Source: Thiotrichales bacterium
GTDB taxonomy: Bacteria; Pseudomonadota; Gammaproteobacteria; J044
Reading direction: 5' to 3'
Assembly (NCBI GenBank): GCA_024762895.1
Contig: JANTGN010000089.1
Span: 1-9,844, forward strand
DNA: 9,844 nt
In this document: piece by piece, positions 1 through 6,379 of the stretch
Layout: the number at the start of each line of letters is the position of its first letter
How positions within the stretch are numbered: the stretch's first letter is position 1
Notes under the pieces: generated by a model
Seen by the model: only the letters and a program-made list of their open reading frames with translations
What the model was told of the DNA's origin: nothing
Database searches by the model: none
Position numbers and translations under genes: made by a program

Positions 1-101
1 GCCTCATTGCTATTTTCGAGTTTAAGTACATCGGCAGTAGCCGCGCTGGTGAGCGCAAGAGCGACAATGGCGGTGCTTGAAAGTACGCGTAACAAGGGCA
101 T
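1..101 (-). CDS. Exported protein, N-terminus only (cut by window edge)
   Basis: Only the first 33 codons are present. They read MPLLRVLSSTAIVALALTSA followed by ATADVLKLENSNE. This is a classic Sec signal peptide: a short N-region with one Arg (R5), a hydrophobic stretch at about residues 6-18, and an Ala-x-Ala-type cleavage site after A23 (ATA|D24). The mature protein therefore starts in the periplasm or outer membrane. The start is well fixed by a near-perfect Shine-Dalgarno AAGGAGG at 114-108, six nt before ATG. A TATAGT hexamer at 136-131 could be the -10 element, but no good -35 is visible. The gene is divergent from the lolC-like gene. Too little of the mature protein is present to name a family. 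Confidence 0.75.
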   Translation of the reverse strand, partial: MPLLRVLSSTAIVALALTSAATADVLKLENSNE

Positions 102-107
102 GCCCAA

Positions 108-114
108 CCTCCTT
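108..114 (-). promoter_or_regulatory. Strong ribosome binding site of the exported protein
   Basis: AAGGAGG on the minus strand, six nt upstream of the ATG at 101. It is close to the full anti-Shine-Dalgarno complement and decides the start of the edge-truncated gene. Confidence 0.75.
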
Positions 115-351
115 ATAGATTTATGCAATGACTATAGCATTACAAAGCAACTTAGAAAACTATTCTAGTGCATTGAGTCATAGTGCTTTTTTCGATCCCA
201 TCACACCCTGGAGGTTCGTCGCTTAGTCCTGAAAGTAGTGGGTCGTAGCCTGTGGGGCGTGCCGATAACTAAATATTCCATGTTTGGGTAAGAAATCACA
301 AAAGGTTCAGAGGCTTATTTCTGTTTTTTCATTTAATTGTAAAGCTTTGTA

Positions 352-360
352 TGGTTTAAT
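352..360 (+). promoter_or_regulatory. Candidate extended -10 promoter of the lol operon
   Basis: TGGTTTAAT matches the extended -10 pattern TGnTATAAT, with 5 of 6 in the hexamer at 355-360. The -35 region at the usual distance is poor, which extended -10 promoters tolerate. Transcription would begin at about 367-368, on or beside the A of the preferred lolC start codon, which would give a leaderless message. This is inferred from spacing only. A more distal promoter in 102-351 is also possible. Confidence 0.35.
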
Positions 361-367
361 TCCTTGC

Positions 368-1615
368 ATGTATCATCCCCTCGAACTTTATATAGGACTA
401 CGCTATACGCGCTCCAAGCGGCGTAATCATTTCATATCATTTATTTCTGCCACCTCGATGATGGGTGTTTTTCTGGGGGTGGCAGCCCTGATTACCGTCC
501 TGTCCGTTATGAACGGTTTTGAAAAGGAATTAAGGGAAAGGATCCTGGGGATGGCTTCCCATGCCACCGTTACCGAATTACGCGGCCAGTTATCCCATTG
601 GCGCTTACTGGAACGTGACGTCTCATCCATGCCGCATGTGCTGGGCGTCGCTCCATATATCCAGGTTGAAGCCATGCTCACCAATGGCAGCCTGGTCAGT
701 GGTGCCCTGACCAGGGGTGTGCTCCCGGGCTCAGAGGAAGCCGTTTCGGATGTGGGAGAGCATATGAAGGCGGGTAGCCTGAACGATCTCAAGTCCGGTA
801 AATATGGTATTGTCATCGGAGCTGAATTAGCCCGTGCCCTGGGGCTGGGGCTGCATGATAAGGTCACCGTTATAACCCCGCAGGCGGGTGTGACGCCGGC
901 CGGTATATTGCCCAGGTTGAGAAGATTTACCGTTGTGGGCATCTTTGAGGTGGGTATGTATGAATATGATCGTGCTACCTCCTTCATCCACTTAGATGAT
1001 GCCGCACGCCTGTACAGAATGGGCAATAATGTCAGCGGACTCAGGCTCAAACTGGACGACATGTTCGATGCCCCCCAGATTGCCCATGAGATAGAGTCAA
1101 ACCTTGGGGCGGATTTCTGGGTCAGTGACTGGACCAAGCGTCATGCCAACTTCTTTAAGGCCGTTAAGACTGAAAAACGCGTCATGTTTATCATCCTGCT
1201 GCTGATTGTCTCGGTAGCGGCCTTTAATATCGTGTCTACCATGGTCATGGTGGTTACCGATAAGCAGACCGATATCGCAATTCTTCGAACATTGGGCCTG
1301 TCTCCTGGGCGTATTATGGCGATCTTCATTATTCAGGGCTCAGTCATAGGGTTACTGGGAACCCTGTTAGGCATTGCGGGAGGTGTCATATTGGCGCTAA
1401 ATGTCGAGACTATCGTTCCGGCCATTGAGCAGATGTTCCAGACTAAATTCCTGCCTGCAGATGTCTACTACATCAGTGATCTGCCTTCCGATCTGCATAT
1501 GGATGATGTCTTTCGTATAGGCATCGTAGCCTTCCTTCTGTCCGTGCTGGCTACATTATACCCAGCCTGGCGAGCCGCAAGAACCCAGCCGGCCGAAGCA
1601 CTGAGGTACGAATAA
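368..1615 (+). CDS. lolC: Lipoprotein-releasing ABC transporter permease, LolC/LolE (LolF-type) family
   Basis: Inner-membrane permease of the Lol complex, which extracts outer-membrane lipoproteins from the inner membrane and hands them to LolA, driven by LolD. The 415 residues show the family layout. An N-terminal amphipathic start (MYHPLELYIGLRYTRSKRRN) leads into TM1 (about 22-47, ending in LITVLSVMNGFEKEL). A large periplasmic domain (about 50-270) follows, then three C-terminal helices at about 273-298, 317-347 and 383-405. The segment GILPRLRRFTVVGIFEVGMYEYD lies where the LolC hook that contacts LolA is expected. I chose ATG 368 because family members begin at this MYxPxxLxIGLRY motif. 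An in-frame TTG at 284 would add 28 atypical residues. No Shine-Dalgarno precedes 368. Only one permease gene flanks lolD, so this may be a LolF-like protein working as a homodimer, or lolE lies elsewhere. Confidence 0.9.
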   Translation: MYHPLELYIGLRYTRSKRRNHFISFISATSMMGVFLGVAALITVLSVMNGFEKELRERILGMASHATVTELRGQLSHWRLLERDVSSMPHVLGVAPYIQVEAMLTNGSLVSGALTRGVLPGSEEAVSDVGEHMKAGSLNDLKSGKYGIVIGAELARALGLGLHDKVTVITPQAGVTPAGILPRLRRFTVVGIFEVGMYEYDRATSFIHLDDAARLYRMGNNVSGLRLKLDDMFDAPQIAHEIESNLGADFWVSDWTKRHANFFKAVKTEKRVMFIILLLIVSVAAFNIVSTMVMVVTDKQTDIAILRTLGLSPGRIMAIFIIQGSVIGLLGTLLGIAGGVILALNVETIVPAIEQMFQTKFLPADVYYISDLPSDLHMDDVFRIGIVAFLLSVLATLYPAWRAARTQPAEALRYE

Positions 1616-2313
1616 TGGCCCCCGTTAAACCGCAAGAGCCCGCTATTCGTTCGGTTTTTCTGAGTAAGATCTTTGAGGAAAATGGTCCCAAGGTAGAGGT
1701 TTTGCGTGGTGTCAGTCTGGATGTGTTTCCTGGCGAGAAGGTGGCTATCGTGGGGTCATCGGGTTCGGGTAAGAGTACCTTGCTGCATCTTCTTGGTGGG
1801 CTGGATACGCCTACCCAGGGGGAGGTGCTGGTGGGTGGAGAGCGACTGAGTAAGCTATCTGATACCCAGCGGGGAGATCTGCGTAACAAACATATAGGGT
1901 TTATCTATCAGTTCCATCACCTGTTGCCGGAATTTACCGCTATAGAGAATGTCGCCATGCCCCTCCTGATCAGGGGCGCCCCTGCAGTACAGGCACTGGA
2001 TCGTGCCCGTATGCTACTGGAGCGCGTGGGCATGCTGGGGCGACTGGAGCACAAACCCTCGGAATTATCTGGTGGTGAGCGGCAAAGGGCGGCCATAGCC
2101 CGGGCCGTGATTACTGAGCCGAGTGTGGTGCTGGCAGATGAGCCCACGGGAAATCTCGATCGCAAGACAGCAGGACAGGTCTACCAGATGATGTTACGTC
2201 TCAATGAAGAACTGAGCACGGCCTTTATAGTGGTAACCCACGACATGGATCTGGCGGCAAGAATGGATCGTATCCTTACCCTTCGTGATGGCGTCGTCGT
2301 CTCGGAAGAATAA
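1615..2313 (+). CDS. lolD: Lipoprotein-releasing ABC transporter ATP-binding protein LolD
   Basis: Cytoplasmic ATPase that powers lipoprotein release with the upstream permease. The 232 residues are typical family length. All ABC motifs are intact: Walker A GSSGSGKST (47-55), Q-loop Q99 inside the LolD/MacB-type YQFHHLLPEFTAIENVAMPL stretch, signature LSGGERQ (151-157), Walker B VVLADE (171-176) followed by PTGNLD, and the H-loop histidine at 209 in VVTHD. The start overlaps the permease stop in TAATG (1-nt overlap), so the two are translationally coupled and form one operon. No lolE follows: the next 141 nt are non-coding and lead to an unrelated reductase. MacB is the main alternative family, but the fused MacB permease domain is absent and the partner is LolC-like. 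Confidence 0.95.
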   Translation: MAPVKPQEPAIRSVFLSKIFEENGPKVEVLRGVSLDVFPGEKVAIVGSSGSGKSTLLHLLGGLDTPTQGEVLVGGERLSKLSDTQRGDLRNKHIGFIYQFHHLLPEFTAIENVAMPLLIRGAPAVQALDRARMLLERVGMLGRLEHKPSELSGGERQRAAIARAVITEPSVVLADEPTGNLDRKTAGQVYQMMLRLNEELSTAFIVVTHDMDLAARMDRILTLRDGVVVSEE

Positions 2314-2398
2314 AAGCCAGGAAAAACGCTACCCCGGCAGGTTACTGGATCTAACCTTTCGATAGGCTAACAATTCTACGGAAAACGTCTAAACTCCT

Positions 2399-2421
2399 TT
2401 GGTTACCAACGCTCTTAGAGC
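2399..2421. promoter_or_regulatory. Two adjacent 11-bp palindromes upstream of the ene-reductase
   Basis: TTGGTTACCAA (2399-2409) and GCTCTTAGAGC (2411-2421) are each perfect inverted repeats around a single central T, one base apart. They lie 34-56 nt upstream of the reductase ATG, where a repressor operator would be expected. Ene-reductases of the NemA type are known to be controlled by a divergent or upstream TetR-family regulator (NemR) in E. coli, but no regulator gene is visible here. The role is inferred. Confidence 0.35.
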
Positions 2422-2441
2422 AGGTCGGTATTGAGCAGCAT

Positions 2442-2447
2442 AAGGAG
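2442..2447 (+). promoter_or_regulatory. Ribosome binding site that fixes the ene-reductase start
   Basis: AAGGAG sits seven nt before ATG 2455. It rules out the in-frame TTG at 2431, which lies upstream of this site and lacks one of its own. Confidence 0.7.
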
Positions 2448-2454
2448 CATTGCG

Positions 2455-3570
2455 ATGGTTACGTCCGAGCCAGAGACTCATTCTGAAACAGATCTTTTTA
2501 GCCCCATCGAATTAGGCCCGTACACCTTAAAGAATCGTATCGTCATGGCACCCATGACACGAAATCGTGCCGCAGAAGGGAATGTTCCCCAGGCCATGAA
2601 TGTCGAGTACTACGCACAACGTGCCTCGGCTGGTCTTATCATCACCGAGGCCTCTCAAATTTCACCTCAGGGTGTGGGGTACCCCATGACACCCGGCATA
2701 CATACTGATGATCAGGTGGAAGGCTGGAAGGCCGTGACTGATGCTGTGCATGCAAAAGGTGGTCACATCTTTTTACAACTCTGGCATGTGGGCCGAATTT
2801 CGCATCCTTCGTTGCAACCAGATGGCGAACCCCCGGTAGCGCCGTCGGCCATCAGGCCACAGGGTGAGGCCTTTACCTATTCAGGTCTGCAGCCATTCGA
2901 AACACCTCGAGCGCTGGAGAGCAAAGAAATTTTCAATATCGTCTATGACTACCGGAAGGCGGCCAGCAATGCCATGGAAGCGGGGTTTGATGGCATCGAA
3001 GTGCATGCCGCTAATGGCTATCTGCTGGACCAGTTTTTACGTGATGGAAGTAATCAGCGTAATGATGATTATGGGGGTTCTCTGGAGAATCGTTGTCGTT
3101 TCCTGATGGAAGTTCTTGAAGCCGTGATCGGGGAATGTGGAAGTCAAAAGGTAGGTGTACGTCTGTCACCACTAAACAGCTTTAATGATATGTCTGACTC
3201 AGATCCCGAGGCCCTTTTTAGTTATGTCGTTGAGCAGCTCAATCCACTTGAACTGGCCTATCTGCATGTTATGGAAGGAGATTTCGCGGCCAGGCCAGGA
3301 GCACAGCCCGCCTTTGATGTTCATAAACTACGGTCTATTTATCAGGGGCGGTATATGGTCAATGGGGGCTATGATCTACAACGGGGTAATGCTGTGCTTG
3401 CTCAGGGTGCTGCGGATCTTGTTTCCTACGGGGCTTTATATATTTCAAATCCCGATCTACCCGAACGGTTTGCTCAGGTAGCCCGGTTGAATACACCGGA
3501 TGAGTCCACTTTTTATGGTGGGGATGAACACGGTTATACCGACTATCCCGCGCTGAATACCGGCGGTTAG
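2455..3570 (+). CDS. Old yellow enzyme family FMN-dependent ene-reductase (NemA/XenB-like)
   Basis: Cytoplasmic FMN flavoprotein that reduces activated C=C bonds with NAD(P)H. Relatives act on N-ethylmaleimide, enones, quinone-like electrophiles or nitro-esters. The 371 residues are standard length for the single-domain TIM barrel. Visible landmarks are the FMN-site segment NRIVMAPMTRNRA with Thr35 (classical OYE class, not the Cys of YqjM-type enzymes), LQLWHVGRISH (107-117) with Trp110, and the substrate/catalytic triad H184, N187, Y189 in HAANGYLLDQF. These are followed by NQRNDDYGGSLENR, a hallmark of the family. The C-terminal phosphate-binding region includes VNGGYD and LVSYGALYISNPDLPERF. 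ATG 2455 is chosen for its AAGGAG. The gene is co-directional with lolD but separated by 141 nt, so it is probably a separate unit, likely induced by electrophiles if the upstream palindromes are operators. Confidence 0.93.
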   Translation: MVTSEPETHSETDLFSPIELGPYTLKNRIVMAPMTRNRAAEGNVPQAMNVEYYAQRASAGLIITEASQISPQGVGYPMTPGIHTDDQVEGWKAVTDAVHAKGGHIFLQLWHVGRISHPSLQPDGEPPVAPSAIRPQGEAFTYSGLQPFETPRALESKEIFNIVYDYRKAASNAMEAGFDGIEVHAANGYLLDQFLRDGSNQRNDDYGGSLENRCRFLMEVLEAVIGECGSQKVGVRLSPLNSFNDMSDSDPEALFSYVVEQLNPLELAYLHVMEGDFAARPGAQPAFDVHKLRSIYQGRYMVNGGYDLQRGNAVLAQGAADLVSYGALYISNPDLPERFAQVARLNTPDESTFYGGDEHGYTDYPALNTGG

Positions 3571-3597
3571 ATTCGGCATGGGGGGTGTCCTACTGGG

Positions 3598-3627
3598 TTG
3601 TTAACAAGTGCACAGAATTGTTAACTT
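3598..3627. repeat. Pair of GTTAAC boxes, 20 bp apart
   Basis: TTGTTAACAA (3598-3607) is a perfect palindrome. A second, nine-tenths related copy TTGTTAACTT lies at 3618-3627, so the repeats are exactly 20 bp (about two helical turns) apart. They lie between the ene-reductase stop and the small membrane protein gene. This arrangement would suit cooperative protein binding on one DNA face. Function is inferred. Confidence 0.4.
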
Positions 3628-3715
3628 GAAGGACATAAGGAGTCGTGATTAGATAGTATGGTGTTTAAGCACTCAGTAAACGCATTACAATGGAGCCACA
3701 AACAAGGATGAAGCT

Positions 3716-4048
3716 ATGGAAGGTTATACGATGACTGACGAAAAATCTCTGACGCATCACGTAGTAATGGGCGTGATCGGTTTATCACTGCTGGTTCTGG
3801 CCTCTTTTTCAGAACTCTTTATGATGGCCTCGGAAACGGTCACCAAGGTTCAGGAGTATGGTATTTACTGGTTATCACTCACGGGCATGGGGCTGTTCTT
3901 CATGGGGGCATCCGTCGTCTCTACGGTGATATCCTGGGATTCATTATTACCAAAGTCCAGGCGGGTTGTCATGATTGCCGTAGCCGTCATGATCGGTATT
4001 TTGCTTTTTCAGGTTCTGTTCCAGGTCCTACGATATTGGCCGCTATGA
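3716..4048 (+). CDS. Small three-helix membrane protein, function unknown
   Basis: I do not recognise a family. The 110 residues contain three hydrophobic segments at about 14-37, 48-72 and 83-105, with a short polar N-terminus (MEGYTMTDEKSLTHH) and a basic loop KSRR (80-83) between the second and third helices. By the positive-inside rule this suggests the 2-3 loop is cytoplasmic. There is no signal peptide and no catalytic motif. ATG 3716 has AAGGA at 3704-3708 seven nt upstream; an in-frame ATG five codons later is a possible alternative. The gene ends two nt from the stop of the convergent acetyltransferase gene, leaving no room for a terminator between them, so the 3' ends of the two transcripts probably overlap. 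Confidence 0.7.
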   Translation: MEGYTMTDEKSLTHHVVMGVIGLSLLVLASFSELFMMASETVTKVQEYGIYWLSLTGMGLFFMGASVVSTVISWDSLLPKSRRVVMIAVAVMIGILLFQVLFQVLRYWPL

Positions 4049-4050
4049 GC

Positions 4051-4530
4051 TCACCGATTACCAGGTGAAAGGTCATAATTTTTTTGCATGGTGATGTGCT
4101 GGATAACACCAAACAGTACATAACTTTTACAGACAATTTCGTATCCCTGGCTCTGGTAGAAAGGCTGAGCCAGTTCCCTGGCATTGAGTCTGATGTTTCT
4201 GATTCCCGATGAACGTGCAAATGCCTCAAGCGAGTTCAGGATTCGCTGACCCACACCCATACCCTGATACTTTTCCCTGACCGCCATATAACGTATTTGT
4301 GCGCTTCCATCCTCAGTGATATGCAGGCGCCCGGTTCCGACAATGCCTGCACCAGGTAACAATGCAATGCGGTGAAAGGAAGAATCCTCTAGCTCATCCT
4401 GTTCACTGCCCGGTGGCTGATTCCAGGGTTGGCGCAGTATACTCCAGCGTAGCTGAAACATCTCAGCCCACTCGTCCTGGCTTTGAGGTGCGCGCAATTC
4501 CAGGTCGCGCAGTAGCTTGTAATCAGGCAA
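4051..4530 (-). CDS. GNAT family N-acetyltransferase
   Basis: Predicted acetyl-CoA-dependent N-acetyltransferase of unknown substrate. With the chosen start it has 159 residues. The GNAT core is clear: beta-strand 4 IRYMAVREKYQG followed by the acetyl-CoA pyrophosphate loop Q-G-M-G-V-G (89-94) and its helix. Then come IRNIRLNAR and the motif B segment AQPFYQSQGYE. The end, FGVIQHITMQK, resembles the GIPHxxM ending seen in ElaA/YjcF-type members, and the N-terminal RWSILRQPW...GSEQDELED also fits that group. An ATG at 4593 would overlap the oxygenase by 71 nt and lies inside its conserved C-terminus. TTG 4530 reduces the overlap to 8 nt and begins close to the domain, so I prefer it, although its Shine-Dalgarno is weak. 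It is the last gene of a probable three-gene operon and is likely coupled to the oxygenase. Confidence 0.82.
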   Translation of the reverse strand: MPDYKLLRDLELRAPQSQDEWAEMFQLRWSILRQPWNQPPGSEQDELEDSSFHRIALLPGAGIVGTGRLHITEDGSAQIRYMAVREKYQGMGVGQRILNSLEAFARSSGIRNIRLNARELAQPFYQSQGYEIVCKSYVLFGVIQHITMQKNYDLSPGNR

Positions 4531-5134
4531 AGACCACCCAGGTCGTGGCGATGTATTTAACTCCCTGTTCGAGCGTGACGCCCCGGTGCTCATGGGTCCA
4601 GAAAGGGGGGAACAGGATCAGTTTGCCGGCCTCTGGTTTTACCTTGACATCCTGAAACAGGAATTCGGTTTCACCTCCTGGGCCAGGGACATCGTTGAGG
4701 TACCAGACAGCAACGAGTTGGCGCTGACTGAACTCATGACTCCCTCCATCGATATGCCAGTGATAGTGTTCACCGGGTTGAGTCCGCTGGATGGCATATC
4801 CCATGTCCTTGAAGGGGCCTTTGAAGTAGGGGAAGGTCTCACGAAACTCCTTCATGGCCAGCCCCAGGGAGTAGAAAAAATTGCGGTCGGCATCTTTCCA
4901 GTGTTCCTTGCCGCTAACAACCAGATCGGTTGATTTTTTAATGCTGCGCTCTTCAGTCTGGGTCTGACCGATGCGTCCTAAATACTGTTCCTCCTTGGCT
5001 GCCTCGAAGCGGCTTATCAGGTTGCTGCAGATCTCCAGGGGCAGGGCACCGGGTTTTTCAAAAATAAAGCTATTGGGTTTGACCTCGCGAATGGTCTCAA
5101 GGGGGGGCGTATTCTCGGAGTTCCAGACGTACAT
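4523..5134 (-). CDS. 2-oxoglutarate/Fe(II)-dependent dioxygenase (prolyl-4-hydroxylase-like)
   Basis: Predicted non-haem iron oxygenase that couples 2-oxoglutarate decarboxylation to hydroxylation of an unknown substrate. The 203 residues form one cupin-type domain. The iron ligands are H127 and D129 in GEHYHWHIDGG. The distal histidine is in WTHEHRG (H183 most likely, H181 possible). The 2-oxoglutarate-binding basic residue is probably K193 in GVKYIATTW. The strand VAVWYLNDVPGPGGETEF is also typical of the P4Hc fold, where it precedes the final LILFPPFW strand. The ATG has no convincing Shine-Dalgarno, and its distance from the upstream stop is 38 nt, so it is probably read through from the 350-residue gene. 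Substrate could be a protein side chain, a peptide or a small molecule; the sequence does not decide. Confidence 0.88.
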   Translation of the reverse strand: MYVWNSENTPPLETIREVKPNSFIFEKPGALPLEICSNLISRFEAAKEEQYLGRIGQTQTEERSIKKSTDLVVSGKEHWKDADRNFFYSLGLAMKEFRETFPYFKGPFKDMGYAIQRTQPGEHYHWHIDGGSHEFSQRQLVAVWYLNDVPGPGGETEFLFQDVKVKPEAGKLILFPPFWTHEHRGVTLEQGVKYIATTWVVFA

Positions 5135-5172
5135 ATTTTACAACCAGATGACTAATCAGGCTGCATAGTGTC

Positions 5173-6225
5173 TTACAGTGATCGCTGTTCGATCAAGTCC
5201 TGGACTCGATGCAGCCCTTCTTCACCCTCCAGGCGGTAGTAATCCAGGGCCAGGCTGGCGACCTCAGTCCAATGATCCTGGGCCTGTTGGGTAACATTCT
5301 CTAGTCGATCTCGCTTTCCAGTATCCAGCCATTCCTGGTAGGCGGACACCAGGGATGGGAACAGTTGTTTCCTCATGCCATTGAGATTGGCCATATGAAA
5401 ATGAAGTTGCTGAGGATCTGCCTCACCCTCCAGCAGGCCGGGCAGGGTAGATAGACTGTCAGCCAGGTTATCTCGAACTGCACGCAGTAATATCTCGATC
5501 TTTGAACGTGGCAGACTTGCCAGTAGGTCTTCCCATTCAACTCCAAGGATTTTGCCTGCCTTCACTTCACCAATTTCATGCAGAATCAACTGTTCCATCA
5601 TGTCCTGTGTCATCTGTTCCAGTGCCCGTTCCAGGTCATGATCAAAAGGATAGGCCGCTATCGCCCTTCGCATGGGGGTTTCACCCTTATCCCAGTGAGA
5701 TTCTTCAATTTTTTCCCAGAGCATACGACGCAGGGATTCACGACGTATAAAGATCGTCTTTCCCAGGCTCATGGCGGGTGGGGCCGTCAGGTCCCTGGCC
5801 AGTTCTTTCCCGGCCACCAGGAGGTGATAGTCGGCTTGTTTTTCCTCGCGCTCTAGTTCGCCGAGGAAGAAGTGAGGGCGGCATTTGCAGCCAAGACCCC
5901 CGCTATAGATCAGGCCCTGTGGGTTCAGGCTTTGATTAACCGTCTCGGTTTCAAAGGGGTCGATTGTGTCAACGCCAGTCTGAATCTCTCGGTATTCGGC
6001 TTCTTCAAGGTCCTCCCAAAGGGCCTCACGGCTTTTGAGCCACTCACCCACCGATTCACTGGGTAGGCTATCTTCATAACTATGGCCCATTTCCCAGCGG
6101 TAAAATTCCCGCATCTTGAGCAAATAGACGCATAGGGTATAGTCGCCTGCGAACTGGGCATCGGCGATATTACAGTTATGCTGGACGGATTCTTTAATCT
6201 GTTTGACGTTCATAGGCATAGACAT
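5173..6225 (-). CDS. Conserved-looking hypothetical protein, first gene of the operon
   Basis: Soluble 350-residue protein with no signal peptide or membrane segment. The N-terminus NCNIADAQFAGDYTLCVYLLKMREFYRWE (18-45) looks like a strongly conserved family block. From memory it recalls an uncharacterised proteobacterial family labelled Sfum_1244-like; I could not check this. Other notable points are a possible metal-binding cluster GCKCRPH (112-118), an LILHEIGE helix (213-220) that resembles but does not match HExxH metalloproteases, and a long acidic, mostly helical C-terminal half. Three in-frame ATGs (6225, 6219, 6213) lie together; 6225 has TCTGGA upstream with six nt spacing. It sits directly behind a clear promoter and leads the oxygenase and acetyltransferase genes. 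I assign no function. Confidence 0.8.
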   Translation of the reverse strand: MSMPMNVKQIKESVQHNCNIADAQFAGDYTLCVYLLKMREFYRWEMGHSYEDSLPSESVGEWLKSREALWEDLEEAEYREIQTGVDTIDPFETETVNQSLNPQGLIYSGGLGCKCRPHFFLGELEREEKQADYHLLVAGKELARDLTAPPAMSLGKTIFIRRESLRRMLWEKIEESHWDKGETPMRRAIAAYPFDHDLERALEQMTQDMMEQLILHEIGEVKAGKILGVEWEDLLASLPRSKIEILLRAVRDNLADSLSTLPGLLEGEADPQQLHFHMANLNGMRKQLFPSLVSAYQEWLDTGKRDRLENVTQQAQDHWTEVASLALDYYRLEGEEGLHRVQDLIEQRSL

Positions 6226-6248
6226 AGTTTATCCAGAAGATATTTCCT

Positions 6249-6277
6249 AGTAAAATACTCTGTTTTAGGGCTGTCAA
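6249..6277 (-). promoter_or_regulatory. Sigma-70-type promoter of the hypothetical/oxygenase/acetyltransferase operon
   Basis: On the minus strand a perfect -35 TTGACA (6277-6272) is followed by a 17-bp spacer and a -10 TTTACT (6254-6249; 4 of 6). Transcription would start near 6242, giving a short leader to ATG 6225. It is the best-formed promoter I see in the window. Confidence 0.55.
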
Positions 6278-6379
6278 CCCGTGGGTTTCTGGGGTTGTTC
6301 GCTTGTTAGGGATCGTCATGGTCTAATGTAGCTCAGACCATGAACATCTTATTGGATCTATTGCCCCGAGGTTAGTTTT

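Noticed and set aside
153..167. Short inverted repeat TAGAA-N5-TTCTA between the divergent genes at the left end
   Set aside because: Five-bp arms in AT-rich DNA are expected by chance and nothing else supports a site.
284..367. N-terminal extension of the lolC-like protein from TTG 284
   Set aside because: The 28 added residues do not resemble the family, and ATG 368 matches the usual MYxPxxLxIGLRY start. It is not completely excluded because 368 lacks a Shine-Dalgarno.
427..1137. Long minus-strand open frame (236 codons) inside the lolC-like gene
   Set aside because: It is fully antisense to a well-supported permease. Its translation is Ser/Pro/Thr-rich with no recognisable domain, as expected of a shadow frame.
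3636..3653. AAGGAG followed by GTG before the small membrane protein gene
   Set aside because: The reading frame closes after three codons (GTG ATT AGA TAG), so it is not a supportable gene or leader peptide.
4586..4933. Plus-strand open frame opposite the oxygenase
   Set aside because: The minus strand encodes the HxD...H iron site here, and the plus-frame product shows no family features.
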